Shown: positions 19,901 to 29,385, numbered from the stretch's first letter. The stretch: 64,000 nt of DNA from Flavobacteriales bacterium (GCA_016713875.1 JADJOI010000003.1:3348001-3412000); one strand, 5' to 3'. Made by a program: numbers and translations. Notes: generated by a model not told the origin, from the letters alone.

Positions 19901-22900
19901 CCTGCTGCAGCCCCCGTACACCGCTGGCGGCACCTGGCTGGACGTGAACTCGACGGGCCAGCTGTCCGGCAGTGTGCTCCAGACCAACGGGCTGCCGAAC
20001 AACGTCTATCTGTTCCGTTACGTGGTGCTGGGCTCAGGTCAGTGCCCGAATGACACGGCCGCGGTGTCCATCACCATCGCGCCGCAGCTGGACGCCGGGA
20101 GCAACACCTTCCGGCAGGTCTGTGGCAATGAGACGGCCTATGACCTCTTCGCGCACCTCAACGGCGGGCCCGATCCGGGCGGTGTCTGGATCGACAATGA
20201 CAACACGAACGCGCTCACCAACGGGGTGTTCAACGCCACGCTGGTGGCCCCGGGCAACTACGACTTCACGTATTTCCTGGACGGTGGCGGGTTCTGCCCG
20301 GACGACCAGGCGATGATGACCGTGAACGTGGAAGGCGCGCCGGATGCGGGGCTCAGTGCGGACACGGTGGTCTGCGGCAACGGCGGTGTGTTCCAGTTGT
20401 TCACGGTGCTCGGTGGCACCCCGGAAGCAGGTGGGACCTGGAAGTTCAACGGCCAGCCGCACGGACCGAGCTACGACCCGGTGAACGACCTGCCCGGTGA
20501 GTATGAGTACCGGGTGGATGGCGATCCGCCCTGCCAGGACTCCATCGCCACAGTGACCGTCACGGAGGTGGCCCCACCGAACGCGGGCCAGGGGCGCCCG
20601 GTGAGCGTGTGCGAGAACGATGCGCCGTTCGTGATGACCGACAGTCTCGGAGGGACGCCACAGCTGACGGGCACGTGGACGGACCCGAACAACCAGGTGC
20701 ATGCGAACCTGTTCGTGCCCGGTGTGGACCCCTCTGGGGCCTACGTGTACACGGTGCCAGGGAACTTCCCGTGCAGCAACGCTTTCGCGGTGCTCACCGT
20801 GAACAAGACCTTGGAACCGGATGCCGGAGGGGACGGTCAGGTGGCGGTGTGCGATGACGCGGGCGCCTTCCTGCTCAGCACGGTGCTGACCGGCACCCCG
20901 GATGCGGGCGGGTTCTGGCGTGACCCGAACGGGGCGATCACCGATGTGCTGTTCGACCCGCTCGTGGACCCCGAAGGCGACTACACCTACGTGGTGCCGG
21001 CCAGTGGGGCCTGCGAAGCGGACAGTGCGGTGGCCAGTGTGTTCGTGAACCCCCGGCCGAACGCCGGCAACAGCACCTCCACGACGGCGTGTTCCACGGG
21101 TGGGTCGGTGAACCTGTTCCCCTTGCTGGGCGGCGCGGACAATACCGGCTTCTGGACCAACCCGCTGGGGCAGCTGCATGGGGGTGAGTTCAACCCGCAG
21201 AACGATCCGCCCGGAGCGTACAAGTACAAAGTGAATGGTGTGTTCCCCTGCCCGGCGGACTCGGCGGTGGTCATCGTATCCGTGAGCGCGCCGTTGAGCC
21301 CCGGCACCAGTGTCACCCGCTCGGTGTGCTCGTCCCAACCCTGCTTTTCGCTCTTCACGCAGTTGGGCGGTTCGCCGGCCACCAATGGCACCTGGACGGG
21401 GCCCAACGGGGTGGACGATGGCGTGTTCTGTCCGGGTCAGGACCCGCCCGGGGTGTACGTGTACACCGTGAGCGGACCGCCGCCGTGCCCGGCCATCTCC
21501 GCCACGGTCACCATCGGGGTGAGCGCCAGTGTGAACGCCGGCAATGATGTGACCACGGTGGTCTGCCGTCCCGGACCCACCATCAACCTGTTCAATCAGA
21601 TCACCGGCAACCCGCAGCCGGGCGGCAATTGGCTGAACCCGGTGGACCAGCCGCACAGCGGGCTGTTCCAGCCGAGCCTGGATATCGCTGGGGTCTACAA
21701 GTACATCCGCACTGCCCAGTCGCCCTGCCCGAACGACACCGCGCGCGTCACGGTGGTGGTGAACAATGCCCCCAACGCGGGCGGCAATGGTGTCACCATC
21801 GTGTGCGATGATGAGGCCCCCTTCGGTCTGTTAGAGCTGCTGACCGGTGGGCCGGACTTCAACGGCACCTGGCGCGACCCCAACGGGGTCACCGTGGTGG
21901 GCATCTACTTCCCCGGGTCGAGCCCACCGGGCGTGTACACCTACCGCGTGGGTGGCGTGCAGGCCTGCCCCAACGATTCCAGCACGGTGACGGTGATCGA
22001 GAACCACCAGCCGTGGGCCGGGACCGATGGCGTGGACGAGGTGTGCAGCACCGAGCCGTCCTTCTCCCTGTTCCCGCTTCTGCAAGGGGGACCGGAGACC
22101 GGTGGCACCTGGCGCGACCCGAACAACGGCCCCTTTTCCGGCACTTACGTGCCCGGCATCTCCATCGAAGGCACCTACAGCTACATCCTGTTCGGCGATG
22201 CGCCCTGCGTGAACGACACGGCCAAGGTCACCATTTTCGAGAGCGAGCAGCCCTTCCCCGGGGTGGATGCGGCACGCACCCTGTGCAGCAACGGTCCATT
22301 GGTGGCCTTGTCCACCCTGCTGAACGGTTCGCCTGATCCGGGCGGCGCGTGGAGCGGACCGAACGGGCCGGTGCCCACGGGCAACTTCGATCCGGCCACC
22401 GATCCGCAGGGGGCCTACGTGTACACGATCCCGGCCGCAGCGCCCTGCGCCACGGTGAGCGCGACCGTGCAGATCACCAAGGTGCCCGCCCCGAACGCCG
22501 GACCGTCGGGCTCGCTGGCTGCCTGCGTGGATGCCAATGCGGTGGATCTCTCCACCGGCCTGAACGGAGAGGACCCCGGAGGCGTGTGGGCGAACATCAG
22601 TGGCCTGGGCGTCCTCACCGGCGGCATCTGGAACGCGACCGGTGTGCCCACGGGCAGCTATGCGTTCACGTACACCGTCGCTGGCACGCTTCCTTGCAGC
22701 TCGGATTCGGCCACGGTCACGGTGCAGGTGGTGCAAGGCCTGGATGCCGGTGATGACAGCGCGGCCGATGTGTGTGAGAGCGAGAGTCTGGTGTCGCTGT
22801 TCAGCCTGCTGCAGGGCACGCCGCAAGCCGGGGGCACCTGGGTGGATGTGGGTGGTTCGGGCGCGATGGTCAACGGGGTGTTCAACGCTTCGCTGGCCGG

Positions 22901-25247
22901 CGTAGGGTCCTGGCCGTTCGACTACATCCTGGCCCCTTCCGCCGCTTGCGAGGGCGACACGGCCAGGCTGGTGGTCACCGTGCTGGAGGGACCCAACGCG
23001 GGGTGCTCCAGTGGGCAGACGGTGTGCAGCAACGCCAACCCCTTCCTGCTGATCCAGTTCCTGAGCAACAACGGGTGCAGCCCCGACGCGAACGGGACAT
23101 GGACGGACCCCGACGGTCTGCCCTACAGCGGACAGTTCGATCCGGCGGTGGATCCCTCCGGTCCATACACCTACACGGTGCCGGCCATCGGCAACTGCCC
23201 GCAGGCGCAGGCCACGGTGACCATGACGGTGGAGGCCGCTCCGTACGCAGGACCCGACACCAGCCTGAGCGTGTGCAGCGACGGCCCTTTGGTGGCCCTG
23301 ATCTCCCTGCTCCCTGGCGCTGACACCGATGGCGCCTGGCTGGCACCGGGCAACGTGCCCTTCGGCGGCATTTACAACCCCGCCATCCACAGCCCCGGGC
23401 TTTACGTGTACAATGTGCAGGGCTCCTTGTTCTGCTTCCCCGACCAGGCCACGGTGAACATCACCGAGAACGCTGCGGTGAACGCCGGGTTGGACAATGC
23501 GGTCACCGTGTGTTCGTCCCAAGGCTCGTTCGACATGAACGCACAGCTAGGCGGAAGTCCGGGACAGAATGGATCTTGGCTGGACCCGAACGGTCTGCTT
23601 CTCCCGGATGATCTCTACGACCCCGCCGTGGATGATCCCGGAGCCTATCAGTATGTGATGGAAGGCGAAGGAGCGTGTGTGAACGATACCGCCACCCTGA
23701 TCGTGAACGAGGTACCGGAGCCGCAGGCGGGCACCGGCCTCACGCTGCCGGTCTGCGTGACGGAGACGGCGCAGGATCTTTTCGAGGGTCTTCAGGCCCC
23801 CTATGATGCAGGCGGGGTGTGGTCCGATCCAGGTGCCACTGGAGCGCTCACCGACAGCTTGTTCGATGCCACGGTGGTGGGTCTGGGCACTTACACCTTC
23901 GTGTACACGGTCGCGGGCACCAGCCCGTGTCCGAACGACCAGGCCACGGTCACCGTGGAGGTCTCGGCCGGGGTCGACATCGGTACGGGGGCCATCGACA
24001 CCATCTGCGGCAACGTATCATACGATCTGTTCAACTCGCTGCCGGTGGGTACCCCCCAGACCGGCACCTGGACCGACAATTCGGGGACGGGTCAGCTCAA
24101 CGGCTCCATCCTCAACGCCGCCCAGTTGCCGAGCGGGGTCAGCTATCCGTTCACCTATGAGGTGCAGACCGTGGCCTGCGGACTTGTTTCGGTCGGCGTC
24201 ATCATCCATGTGGCGGCGGCGCCCAATGCCGGGGGCAACGCCTCGGTGCAGACCTGCGCGAACGCAGGCTCCGTGGACCTCTTCGGCGCGCTGACGGGCG
24301 CTCCGGAGCCGGGCGGCAGCTGGACCAACCCCTTGGGGGCCGCTCACGACGGGTCGTTCGAGACCGCGACCGATGTGCCGGGCACCTACACCTACACGGT
24401 CCTGGGGACCGCACCATGCACCAACGCCACGGCGACGGTGACGATCACCGTGAACCAGCCTGCCAGCGCGGGGGCGGACAGCAGCGTCACCCTGTGCAAC
24501 ACGGAAACGGCCTATGACCTCTTCGCAGCCCTTGCCGGCGAACCGCTGGTGGGCGGCAGCTGGACGGAGCTCAACTCGACCGGCACGCTGACGGGCGCTG
24601 CGCTGAACACCACCCTGCTGGGACCGGGCACCTACGGGTTCCGCTATACGGTACAGGTCCCGGGTTGCACGCCCGTATCGGCCACGGTGTCGGTGACCCT
24701 GCTCGAAGGGGTGAACGTGAGCGGCTTGACGCGCATCTGCAACGAAGTGGATCGCACCTACGTCGTACGGTTCACCATCAGCGGCGGCGATGCGGCCAGC
24801 TACAGTGTCACGGGTCTTGACGGTTCGCTGAGCTCCACCTCGCCCTTCGTGTTCACCAGCGCGCCGATCCTCACCAGCCAGGGCTTCGCATGCACGGTGA
24901 CCGATGCCAATGGTTGTTCTCCGCAACTGGTGGATGGGGTGAGCCCCTGCGTCTTCGAGGACGACGTGTTCGTGCCGGGGCTCTTCTCGCCGAACGGGGA
25001 CGGGGTGAACGAGACCTTCCAGCTCCCCGGCATCGAGGGGTGGCCCGGCAACACGGTCGTGATCTTCAACCGCTGGGGCGACGAGGTGTACAGCGCTGCG
25101 GGCTATGACAACAGCACGGTGGTCTGGGACGGCACCTCGCAACGCGCGGGCCTCTCGGGCCAGCTGCCGAGCGGCACGTACTACTACGTCATCGAACTGG
25201 GCGGCGGGCGCGAACCGCTCAAGGGATACGTCTACCTGAACCGATGA
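16980..25247 (+). CDS. Giant repeat adhesin with CUB-like head, T9SS type B cargo
   Basis: About 2755 aa from GTG 16980 (VSFDPIPGPIRPWG), leading directly into a signal peptide ending SATSVEAQ. A GTG at 16944 is possible, but TACCTTG at 16954-16960 looks like a promoter box and would then be coding; no ATG exists before the signal peptide. Residues about 30-150 resemble a CUB domain. Residues about 153-2580 are 30 repeats of roughly 80-85 aa with the pattern PxAGxxxxxxVC, then LFxxLGGTPdxGGxWxdP and PGxYTYTVxGxxPC. These are not SprB repeats. A terminal type B sorting domain carries PGLFSPNGDGVNETF and FNRWGDEVYSAAGYD. Expected to be secreted by the T9SS and anchored on the surface; function unknown beyond probable adhesion. 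Confidence 0.9.
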   Translation: MSFDPIPGPIRPWGAALAVVLLSATSVEAQTFVMGNASWQACSGEFLDSGGSGGPYGDSEDLTATLCPTNGAGSGSTVSVTFTAWAVQPGATDQLFIHNGTSTADPLLVTGNGANSLNGQTITSTGPSGCLTFHWVSDAANTFAGWAATIGPAPDAGTSTGITVCDTDAPLDLFAALSGTPDAGGSWTAPGSVPHGSTFDPGTDPPGIYTYTVSAGGGCPVATATVTVVVNTQPVAGVSTSIGVCSDDTPFSLFALLGPTAQAGGSWTGPGGPHPPTYTPGVSPAGIYTYTVPGVPPCVDASATVTVSEQAAPDAGGDRSITVCSDDAPFALTTQLNGTPDPGGQWVGPGGPILGDLFDPAVGPAGVWTYTVTGIPPCSNASAELTITIRQAPDAGSDRTVVVCSTRGSFALVDSLGGTPDLTGAWTDPNNVAVNGTFIPGTSAQGTYTYTVTGQSPCDPAVATVTVQLVIAPDAGTNATLLLCSTDADVQLFGELGGAPDPGGSWTDPDGDPFSGTFDPGSDDPGIYTYTVQGQAPCVDASSTVTITVTPAPNAGSSGTALVCSTEGAFDLVDSLGGSPAVNGTWTDPNSVNVPSGTYVPGTSTPGLYTYTVTGLAPCANAITTVDVDETAAPNAGTSAALTVCSDDPVVDLFTLLGGADPGGTWTDPGSQPHSGQYDPATDVGGTYTYTVAGTPPCSDAVASVQITRRIAPRAGTDGSTTVCSNTGSFPLISVLGGSPMTTGVWTDPNGTLVPSGNFIPGQSLPGPYRYVVSGTAPCVNDTAFATVNVQQAPNAGINGDTLVCGNGSSFALSLVLVAPFDANGSWTGPGTSPHGPIYDPLTDVPDVYTYTVAGDPPCANATASVIVQEVAPPNAGTDNTVTVCSNAAPFSLFGSLGGTPASGGTWSGPGGAMNGTFTPGTSPAGQYTYTVSGTAPCSSVSAIVTVVVNNAPRAGGDGAATVCTNSGAIDLFTLLQPPYTAGGTWLDVNSTGQLSGSVLQTNGLPNNVYLFRYVVLGSGQCPNDTAAVSITIAPQLDAGSNTFRQVCGNETAYDLFAHLNGGPDPGGVWIDNDNTNALTNGVFNATLVAPGNYDFTYFLDGGGFCPDDQAMMTVNVEGAPDAGLSADTVVCGNGGVFQLFTVLGGTPEAGGTWKFNGQPHGPSYDPVNDLPGEYEYRVDGDPPCQDSIATVTVTEVAPPNAGQGRPVSVCENDAPFVMTDSLGGTPQLTGTWTDPNNQVHANLFVPGVDPSGAYVYTVPGNFPCSNAFAVLTVNKTLEPDAGGDGQVAVCDDAGAFLLSTVLTGTPDAGGFWRDPNGAITDVLFDPLVDPEGDYTYVVPASGACEADSAVASVFVNPRPNAGNSTSTTACSTGGSVNLFPLLGGADNTGFWTNPLGQLHGGEFNPQNDPPGAYKYKVNGVFPCPADSAVVIVSVSAPLSPGTSVTRSVCSSQPCFSLFTQLGGSPATNGTWTGPNGVDDGVFCPGQDPPGVYVYTVSGPPPCPAISATVTIGVSASVNAGNDVTTVVCRPGPTINLFNQITGNPQPGGNWLNPVDQPHSGLFQPSLDIAGVYKYIRTAQSPCPNDTARVTVVVNNAPNAGGNGVTIVCDDEAPFGLLELLTGGPDFNGTWRDPNGVTVVGIYFPGSSPPGVYTYRVGGVQACPNDSSTVTVIENHQPWAGTDGVDEVCSTEPSFSLFPLLQGGPETGGTWRDPNNGPFSGTYVPGISIEGTYSYILFGDAPCVNDTAKVTIFESEQPFPGVDAARTLCSNGPLVALSTLLNGSPDPGGAWSGPNGPVPTGNFDPATDPQGAYVYTIPAAAPCATVSATVQITKVPAPNAGPSGSLAACVDANAVDLSTGLNGEDPGGVWANISGLGVLTGGIWNATGVPTGSYAFTYTVAGTLPCSSDSATVTVQVVQGLDAGDDSAADVCESESLVSLFSLLQGTPQAGGTWVDVGGSGAMVNGVFNASLAGVGSWPFDYILAPSAACEGDTARLVVTVLEGPNAGCSSGQTVCSNANPFLLIQFLSNNGCSPDANGTWTDPDGLPYSGQFDPAVDPSGPYTYTVPAIGNCPQAQATVTMTVEAAPYAGPDTSLSVCSDGPLVALISLLPGADTDGAWLAPGNVPFGGIYNPAIHSPGLYVYNVQGSLFCFPDQATVNITENAAVNAGLDNAVTVCSSQGSFDMNAQLGGSPGQNGSWLDPNGLLLPDDLYDPAVDDPGAYQYVMEGEGACVNDTATLIVNEVPEPQAGTGLTLPVCVTETAQDLFEGLQAPYDAGGVWSDPGATGALTDSLFDATVVGLGTYTFVYTVAGTSPCPNDQATVTVEVSAGVDIGTGAIDTICGNVSYDLFNSLPVGTPQTGTWTDNSGTGQLNGSILNAAQLPSGVSYPFTYEVQTVACGLVSVGVIIHVAAAPNAGGNASVQTCANAGSVDLFGALTGAPEPGGSWTNPLGAAHDGSFETATDVPGTYTYTVLGTAPCTNATATVTITVNQPASAGADSSVTLCNTETAYDLFAALAGEPLVGGSWTELNSTGTLTGAALNTTLLGPGTYGFRYTVQVPGCTPVSATVSVTLLEGVNVSGLTRICNEVDRTYVVRFTISGGDAASYSVTGLDGSLSSTSPFVFTSAPILTSQGFACTVTDANGCSPQLVDGVSPCVFEDDVFVPGLFSPNGDGVNETFQLPGIEGWPGNTVVIFNRWGDEVYSAAGYDNSTVVWDGTSQRAGLSGQLPSGTYYYVIELGGGREPLKGYVYLNR

Positions 25248-26176
25248 AACGCCGCTCCGTCGTCCACGCCCTGTTCGTGCTGCTCCTGATGGGCGCGGTG
25301 GCCGGTCGTGTGCGTGCGCAGCAGGATCCCCTGTACAGCCAGTACATGTTCAACACGCTGGCCTTCAATCCGGGGTACGCGGGCAGTGCGGATGTGTTCA
25401 CGATCATGGCCCTCACGCGGCACCAGTGGGTGGGCTTCGAGGGGGCGCCCAGCACGCAGACCCTGACGCTGCATTCCCCGTTGCCGGTGAACGGACTGGC
25501 CCTGGGCGGGACCGTGCTGCATGATCGCGTGGGTCCGGCGCGGCAGACCGGCGCTTTTCTGGACGTGGCGTACCGCATCCGCACCGGCGAGCGCTCACGC
25601 CTGGCCTTCGGTCTGAAAGGCGGGGTGAACCTCTTCCAGGCCGACCTCGCAGGATTGAGCACCGTGGAGGTGGATCCGTCGGCCGCGAGCATCAGCAGCA
25701 AGGCGCTGCCGAACTTCGGGTTCGGCCTCTTCTGGCACGCGCCTCGCTGGTACGTGGGCCTTTCGGCGCCCAAGTTGTTGCAGAACACCCTCACCGAGGC
25801 ACAGAGCGCCGTGGTGGCCACCGCGCAGGAGGATCGCCATTACTTCCTGCTCGGTGGTGCGGTGTTCGACGTGGGCCGCGACCTGAAGCTGAAGCCCTCG
25901 GTGATGCTGCGCGCGGTGGCGGGTGCGCCGCTTTCACTGGATGTGAACCTGAACCTCCTGCTGCGGGAGCGCATCTGGCTGGGCGGCATGTACCGCGTGG
26001 GCAATGCCTTCGGCGTGATGGCGCAGTACCAGTTCAACGAGCAGTTCAGGGCGGGCTACGCCTTCGACCTCACCACCACGCGTTTGGGCGCCTACAACGC
26101 CGGCACGCACGAGGTGATGCTGAGCTACGACCTGAAGTTCACCAAGGGGCGGACGATCTCGCCACGCTACTTCTGA
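25244..26176 (+). CDS. PorP/SprF family T9SS outer-membrane protein (third of three)
   Basis: 310 aa with signal peptide (ALFVLLLMGAVAGRVRAQ), then QDPLYSQYMFNTLAFNPGYAGS and RHQWVGFEGAPSTQTL, the clearest PorP signature of the three copies. Barrel-like beta-strands end in FRAGYAFDLTTTRL and THEVMLSYDL. The start overlaps the stop of the giant adhesin gene by four bases, and the PorE-like gene begins three bases after its stop, so the four-gene run 16980-28794 is probably one operon. Confidence 0.94.
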   Translation: MKRRSVVHALFVLLLMGAVAGRVRAQQDPLYSQYMFNTLAFNPGYAGSADVFTIMALTRHQWVGFEGAPSTQTLTLHSPLPVNGLALGGTVLHDRVGPARQTGAFLDVAYRIRTGERSRLAFGLKGGVNLFQADLAGLSTVEVDPSAASISSKALPNFGFGLFWHAPRWYVGLSAPKLLQNTLTEAQSAVVATAQEDRHYFLLGGAVFDVGRDLKLKPSVMLRAVAGAPLSLDVNLNLLLRERIWLGGMYRVGNAFGVMAQYQFNEQFRAGYAFDLTTTRLGAYNAGTHEVMLSYDLKFTKGRTISPRYF

Positions 26177-26179
26177 ACC

Positions 26180-28378
26180 ATGCGCCCGCTCCGCCTGCTC
26201 CTCCTGCTCGTGCTGCCGCTGCTGCCGGCGAGGGCTGCGATGGCTCAAGGAGGGGCGGACGCGCGCATCCGCTCCGGGGATCTGCACTTCGCACAGCTGG
26301 CCTATGCGCTCGCCGAGAAGGAGTATCGCGCCGCCGCCGATCTGGGCGCCGTGAACGAACACGTGTCCAAGCGCCTCGCCGAGTGCAACATGAAGCTCGG
26401 CAATTCCGAGGAGGCCGAGCGCTGGTACGCCATCGTGGTGAAGTTCCTGAACCGCGAGCCGCGTGACCTGTACGCCTACGCGCAGGCCCTGAAGAGCAAC
26501 GGCAAGTACGACCAGGCCGAGGAATGGATGGACCGCTACCTGGCCACACGCCCGCCGGAAGGAGGGGCCCAGCGCAGCAACATCACCAGCTTCGCCCGCA
26601 AGTTCACCGACCAGCAGGAGCGCTTCACCATCACGCCGCTGACGATCAACACGCCGTACTCGGACATGGCGGCCACCTGGTGCGGTCCCGACCAGGTGAT
26701 CTTCTCCAGCAGCCGCAACGAAAAGGTCGGCATCCAGCGCCGCGCCGCTTGGAACGACCAGCCCTTCCTGGACCTGTACCGTGCGGCACGGCAGGCCGAT
26801 GGGACGCTGGGCGCCCCCAGCTTGCTGGAGGGCAAGGTGAACAGCGCCCTGCACGATGGTCCGGCCGTGTGCAGCACCGATGGCAGCACCATGTACTTCA
26901 CCCGCAACAGCAGCGTGCGGGGCCGGAACGGCATCACCCGCCTGGGGATCTACCGGGCGCGGCGCACGGGCAACGAATGGGGCGGTGTGGATCCCTTCCT
27001 GTACAACAACAGCGAGTGCTCCGTGGGCCATCCCGCGCTGAGCCCCGATGGTAGGCGCCTGTACTTCGTGAGCGACATGCCCGGCGGCCTGGGGGGAAGC
27101 GACATCTATGTGTGCCGCGACCTGGGCGGGCAGTGGGGCGAACCGGAGAACCTCGGTCCGGTGATCAACACCCCGTACAACGAAGTGACGCCCTTCATCG
27201 CGGCCGATGGCACCCTGTACTTCAGCAGCGATGGGCATCCGGGCCTCGGTGGCCTGGACGTGTTCGCCGCACCACCGGCCGACGGCGACCGCTTCACCAC
27301 GGCCATCAACGTGGGCGCACCGTTGAACGGCACGAAGGACGATCTGGCCTTCATCATCGACGCCACGGGCAGGCATGGCTACTTCAGCAGCAACCGGCCT
27401 GGAGGCATGGGCGATGATGACCTCTACGCCTTCGTGATGCACAGTCCATTGGAGCAGCGTTTCCTGTGCACCGGCGTGGTGATCGACGACGAGAGCGGCT
27501 CACCGGTGATCGATGTGGCCGTGGAGCTGCAGGACATGAGCGGCGCCGTGCTGGCCAGCACCAGCACCGATGCCCGTGGTGAGTACTCGTTCGGGGTGCA
27601 GAAGGACAAGGAGTACCGCGTGGTGGCCCGCATGAAGGGGCGCTACGAGGGCAGCCAGCACCTCAGCACCGAGCAGATCGAGAACCAGCAGATCGTGGCG
27701 CGTGACATCCACCTGGTGCCCGACGCCGGCGTATGGCTGCGGGGCGCGGTGCGCTACAAGGACCGGCTGGGCTTCATCCCGGGCATGACCGTGAGCGTGG
27801 TGAACCTGAGCAGTTTCTATTCGGAGAGCCAGGTGACCGGCGAGGGCGGCGACTTCAGCTTCCGGCTGCAGGCCAATGAGGAGTTCGAGGTGCTCTTCGA
27901 GAAGGCGGGCTACTACAGCCGCAGCGTGTCGGTCTCCTCGATCGGCATCCGCAACAGCGTCATCGACCTTAACGCGGCCTTCGACCTCAGCTTCGAGCCC
28001 GTGGAGGTGGGCCGACCGGTACGCCTCAAGTACGTGAAGTGGTCCGATGACAAGAGCCTCGCGCTCGACCCTGTGGCGCGCACCGAGGTGGACCAGCTGG
28101 CCGAACGCCTGAAGGTGAACCCCTCCCTCCGGGTGGAGCTGGCCGTGCATGGCGATGCACGCGGCGATGGCGAGGCGCAGATGAAGCTCACCCAGAAGCG
28201 CGCGCAGGCCATCGTGGACCAGCTCGTGGCCAAGGGGGTCCCGAAGGACCGCGTCACCGCCAAAGGCTACGGCGGCATGCGCCTGGTGAACCACTGCGTG
28301 CCCGGGGTGCAGTGCACCGAGGCCGAGCATGCGGAGAACCGCCGTGTGGAGTACACCGTCACCGAGATCCGTCCCTGA
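26180..28378 (+). CDS. PorE-like OmpA-family protein (TPR, PD40 propeller, CarboxypepD-reg-like, OmpA)
   Basis: 732 aa. Signal peptide to about residue 26. Residues 30-130 are TPR-like helices (FAQLAYALAEKEYRAAADLG). Residues about 150-430 carry PD40/WD40-type propeller blades (PALSPDGRRLYFVSDMPGG and YFSSNRPGGMGDDDLYAF). Residues about 430-600 hold carboxypeptidase regulatory-like beta-sandwiches (GVVIDDESGSPVIDVAVEL). The OmpA C-terminal domain (about 620-732) includes VELAVHGDARGD and LTQKRAQAIVDQLVAKG, which bind peptidoglycan in the family. This order matches PorE, the outer-membrane-associated T9SS component described in Porphyromonas. It may link this adhesin set to the cell wall. Paralogues of this architecture are common, so it may not be the core PorE. 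Confidence 0.85.
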   Translation: MRPLRLLLLLVLPLLPARAAMAQGGADARIRSGDLHFAQLAYALAEKEYRAAADLGAVNEHVSKRLAECNMKLGNSEEAERWYAIVVKFLNREPRDLYAYAQALKSNGKYDQAEEWMDRYLATRPPEGGAQRSNITSFARKFTDQQERFTITPLTINTPYSDMAATWCGPDQVIFSSSRNEKVGIQRRAAWNDQPFLDLYRAARQADGTLGAPSLLEGKVNSALHDGPAVCSTDGSTMYFTRNSSVRGRNGITRLGIYRARRTGNEWGGVDPFLYNNSECSVGHPALSPDGRRLYFVSDMPGGLGGSDIYVCRDLGGQWGEPENLGPVINTPYNEVTPFIAADGTLYFSSDGHPGLGGLDVFAAPPADGDRFTTAINVGAPLNGTKDDLAFIIDATGRHGYFSSNRPGGMGDDDLYAFVMHSPLEQRFLCTGVVIDDESGSPVIDVAVELQDMSGAVLASTSTDARGEYSFGVQKDKEYRVVARMKGRYEGSQHLSTEQIENQQIVARDIHLVPDAGVWLRGAVRYKDRLGFIPGMTVSVVNLSSFYSESQVTGEGGDFSFRLQANEEFEVLFEKAGYYSRSVSVSSIGIRNSVIDLNAAFDLSFEPVEVGRPVRLKYVKWSDDKSLALDPVARTEVDQLAERLKVNPSLRVELAVHGDARGDGEAQMKLTQKRAQAIVDQLVAKGVPKDRVTAKGYGGMRLVNHCVPGVQCTEAEHAENRRVEYTVTEIRP

Positions 28379-28380
28379 CC

Positions 28381-28794
28381 ATGAACGCATCCTTCCGTCA
28401 CCTCTTCGCCCCGATCTTCCTGTTCGCCACAGTGACCCTGCACGCGCAGGAGGCCGGTGTGGAGTGCGACCCGGCCCGGTTCGCGAAGGTCATCGCCGAG
28501 AAGCCCGGCCAGGTGCTGGACGTACGGACGCCCGAGGAGTGGGCCACCGGCGTGATCAGCGGAGCGCGGTTCATCGACTTCAGCGCCGGCGGCTTCAAGG
28601 AGGCCGCTGCCGCGCAACTGGACAGGACGAAGCCCGTGTATGTCTACTGCGCGGCGGGCGGTCGGAGCTACCGCGCGAGCAAGCAGCTCAAGGAGCTCGG
28701 CTTCACCGAGGTCTACGATCTGGTGGGCGGCATGGGCGCGTGGAAGGAGGCGGGCATGCCCACCGTACCCTACGCCAGGGACGCGAAGCGATAG
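28381..28794 (+). CDS. Secreted rhodanese-like domain protein
   Basis: 137 aa from ATG 28381, with signal peptide ending VTLHAQ and a single rhodanese domain. VLDVRTPEEWATGVISGA is the typical first half, and the active-site loop YCAAGGRS contains the catalytic Cys that carries persulfide sulfur in the family. It ends in GGMGAWKEAGMP. It follows the PorE-like gene after two bases and is probably co-transcribed. The 3' end overlaps the convergent deacetylase gene by 25 bases. Substrate unknown. Confidence 0.9.
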   Translation: MNASFRHLFAPIFLFATVTLHAQEAGVECDPARFAKVIAEKPGQVLDVRTPEEWATGVISGARFIDFSAGGFKEAAAAQLDRTKPVYVYCAAGGRSYRASKQLKELGFTEVYDLVGGMGAWKEAGMPTVPYARDAKR

Positions 28795-29381
28795 CCCACG
28801 GCGTTCCAACGCTCCAGCGCCTGGGGCAGGATCACGCGCAGCCGGTCTGCCGCCTTCGGCGCATCATGGAACACGATGATGGACCCCGGTCGCGCAAGCC
28901 TCAGGGTGCGGTCCAGGCATTCCTCCGCCGTGCGGCGCAGGTCATAGTCGCGCGAGAGCACGTCCCACATCACCACACGAAGGCGACCCTTCAGGGCGGC
29001 GAGCTGCGCCGGGGTGAGGCGGCCGTAGGGCGGTCGGAAGAGCGGGCCGCCCACCTCGCGTTGGCCCCGCAGCACGTTGCGCAGGTAGGGCCTCAGCGGG
29101 GTCCGCCAGCCGTCGGGATGGTCCCAGGTGTGGCCGCCCACGCCGTGGCCTTCGGCGCGGAGGCGCTCCACCAGGTCGGGTCGTGCCAGGGCACGATCGC
29201 CACGGCAGAAGAAGGTGGCGTGCGCGCCCACCGCCGCCAGTTGGTCCAGCACCCATGGGGTCAGCTGCGGGTCGGGGCCGTCGTCGAAGGTGAGGTACAG
29301 CACCCGCTCCCGCGGGTCCATGCGCCACAGCACCCCCGGCATCAGCGCGCGCAGCGGCCAGGGCGGGCGGGCGGGCACCAC
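28770..29381 (-). CDS. Polysaccharide deacetylase family protein (NodB homology domain)
   Basis: 203 aa and nearly all catalytic domain. The five NodB-type motifs are seen in order: TFDDGPDP (catalytic base and metal Asp), HTWDHP (metal His pair), RPPYGRL, MWDVLSRDYD and IIVFHDA. A hydrolase removing N-acetyl groups from a polysaccharide or peptidoglycan sugar is expected; the substrate cannot be told. No signal peptide is obvious, only a short hydrophobic/proline start. Its start lies 4 bases before the DUF2723 gene stop on the same strand, so the two are probably one operon, suggesting a role in cell-surface glycans. Confidence 0.9.
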   Translation of the reverse strand: MVPARPPWPLRALMPGVLWRMDPRERVLYLTFDDGPDPQLTPWVLDQLAAVGAHATFFCRGDRALARPDLVERLRAEGHGVGGHTWDHPDGWRTPLRPYLRNVLRGQREVGGPLFRPPYGRLTPAQLAALKGRLRVVMWDVLSRDYDLRRTAEECLDRTLRLARPGSIIVFHDAPKAADRLRVILPQALERWNAVGYRFASLA

Positions 29382-29385
29382 GGCG

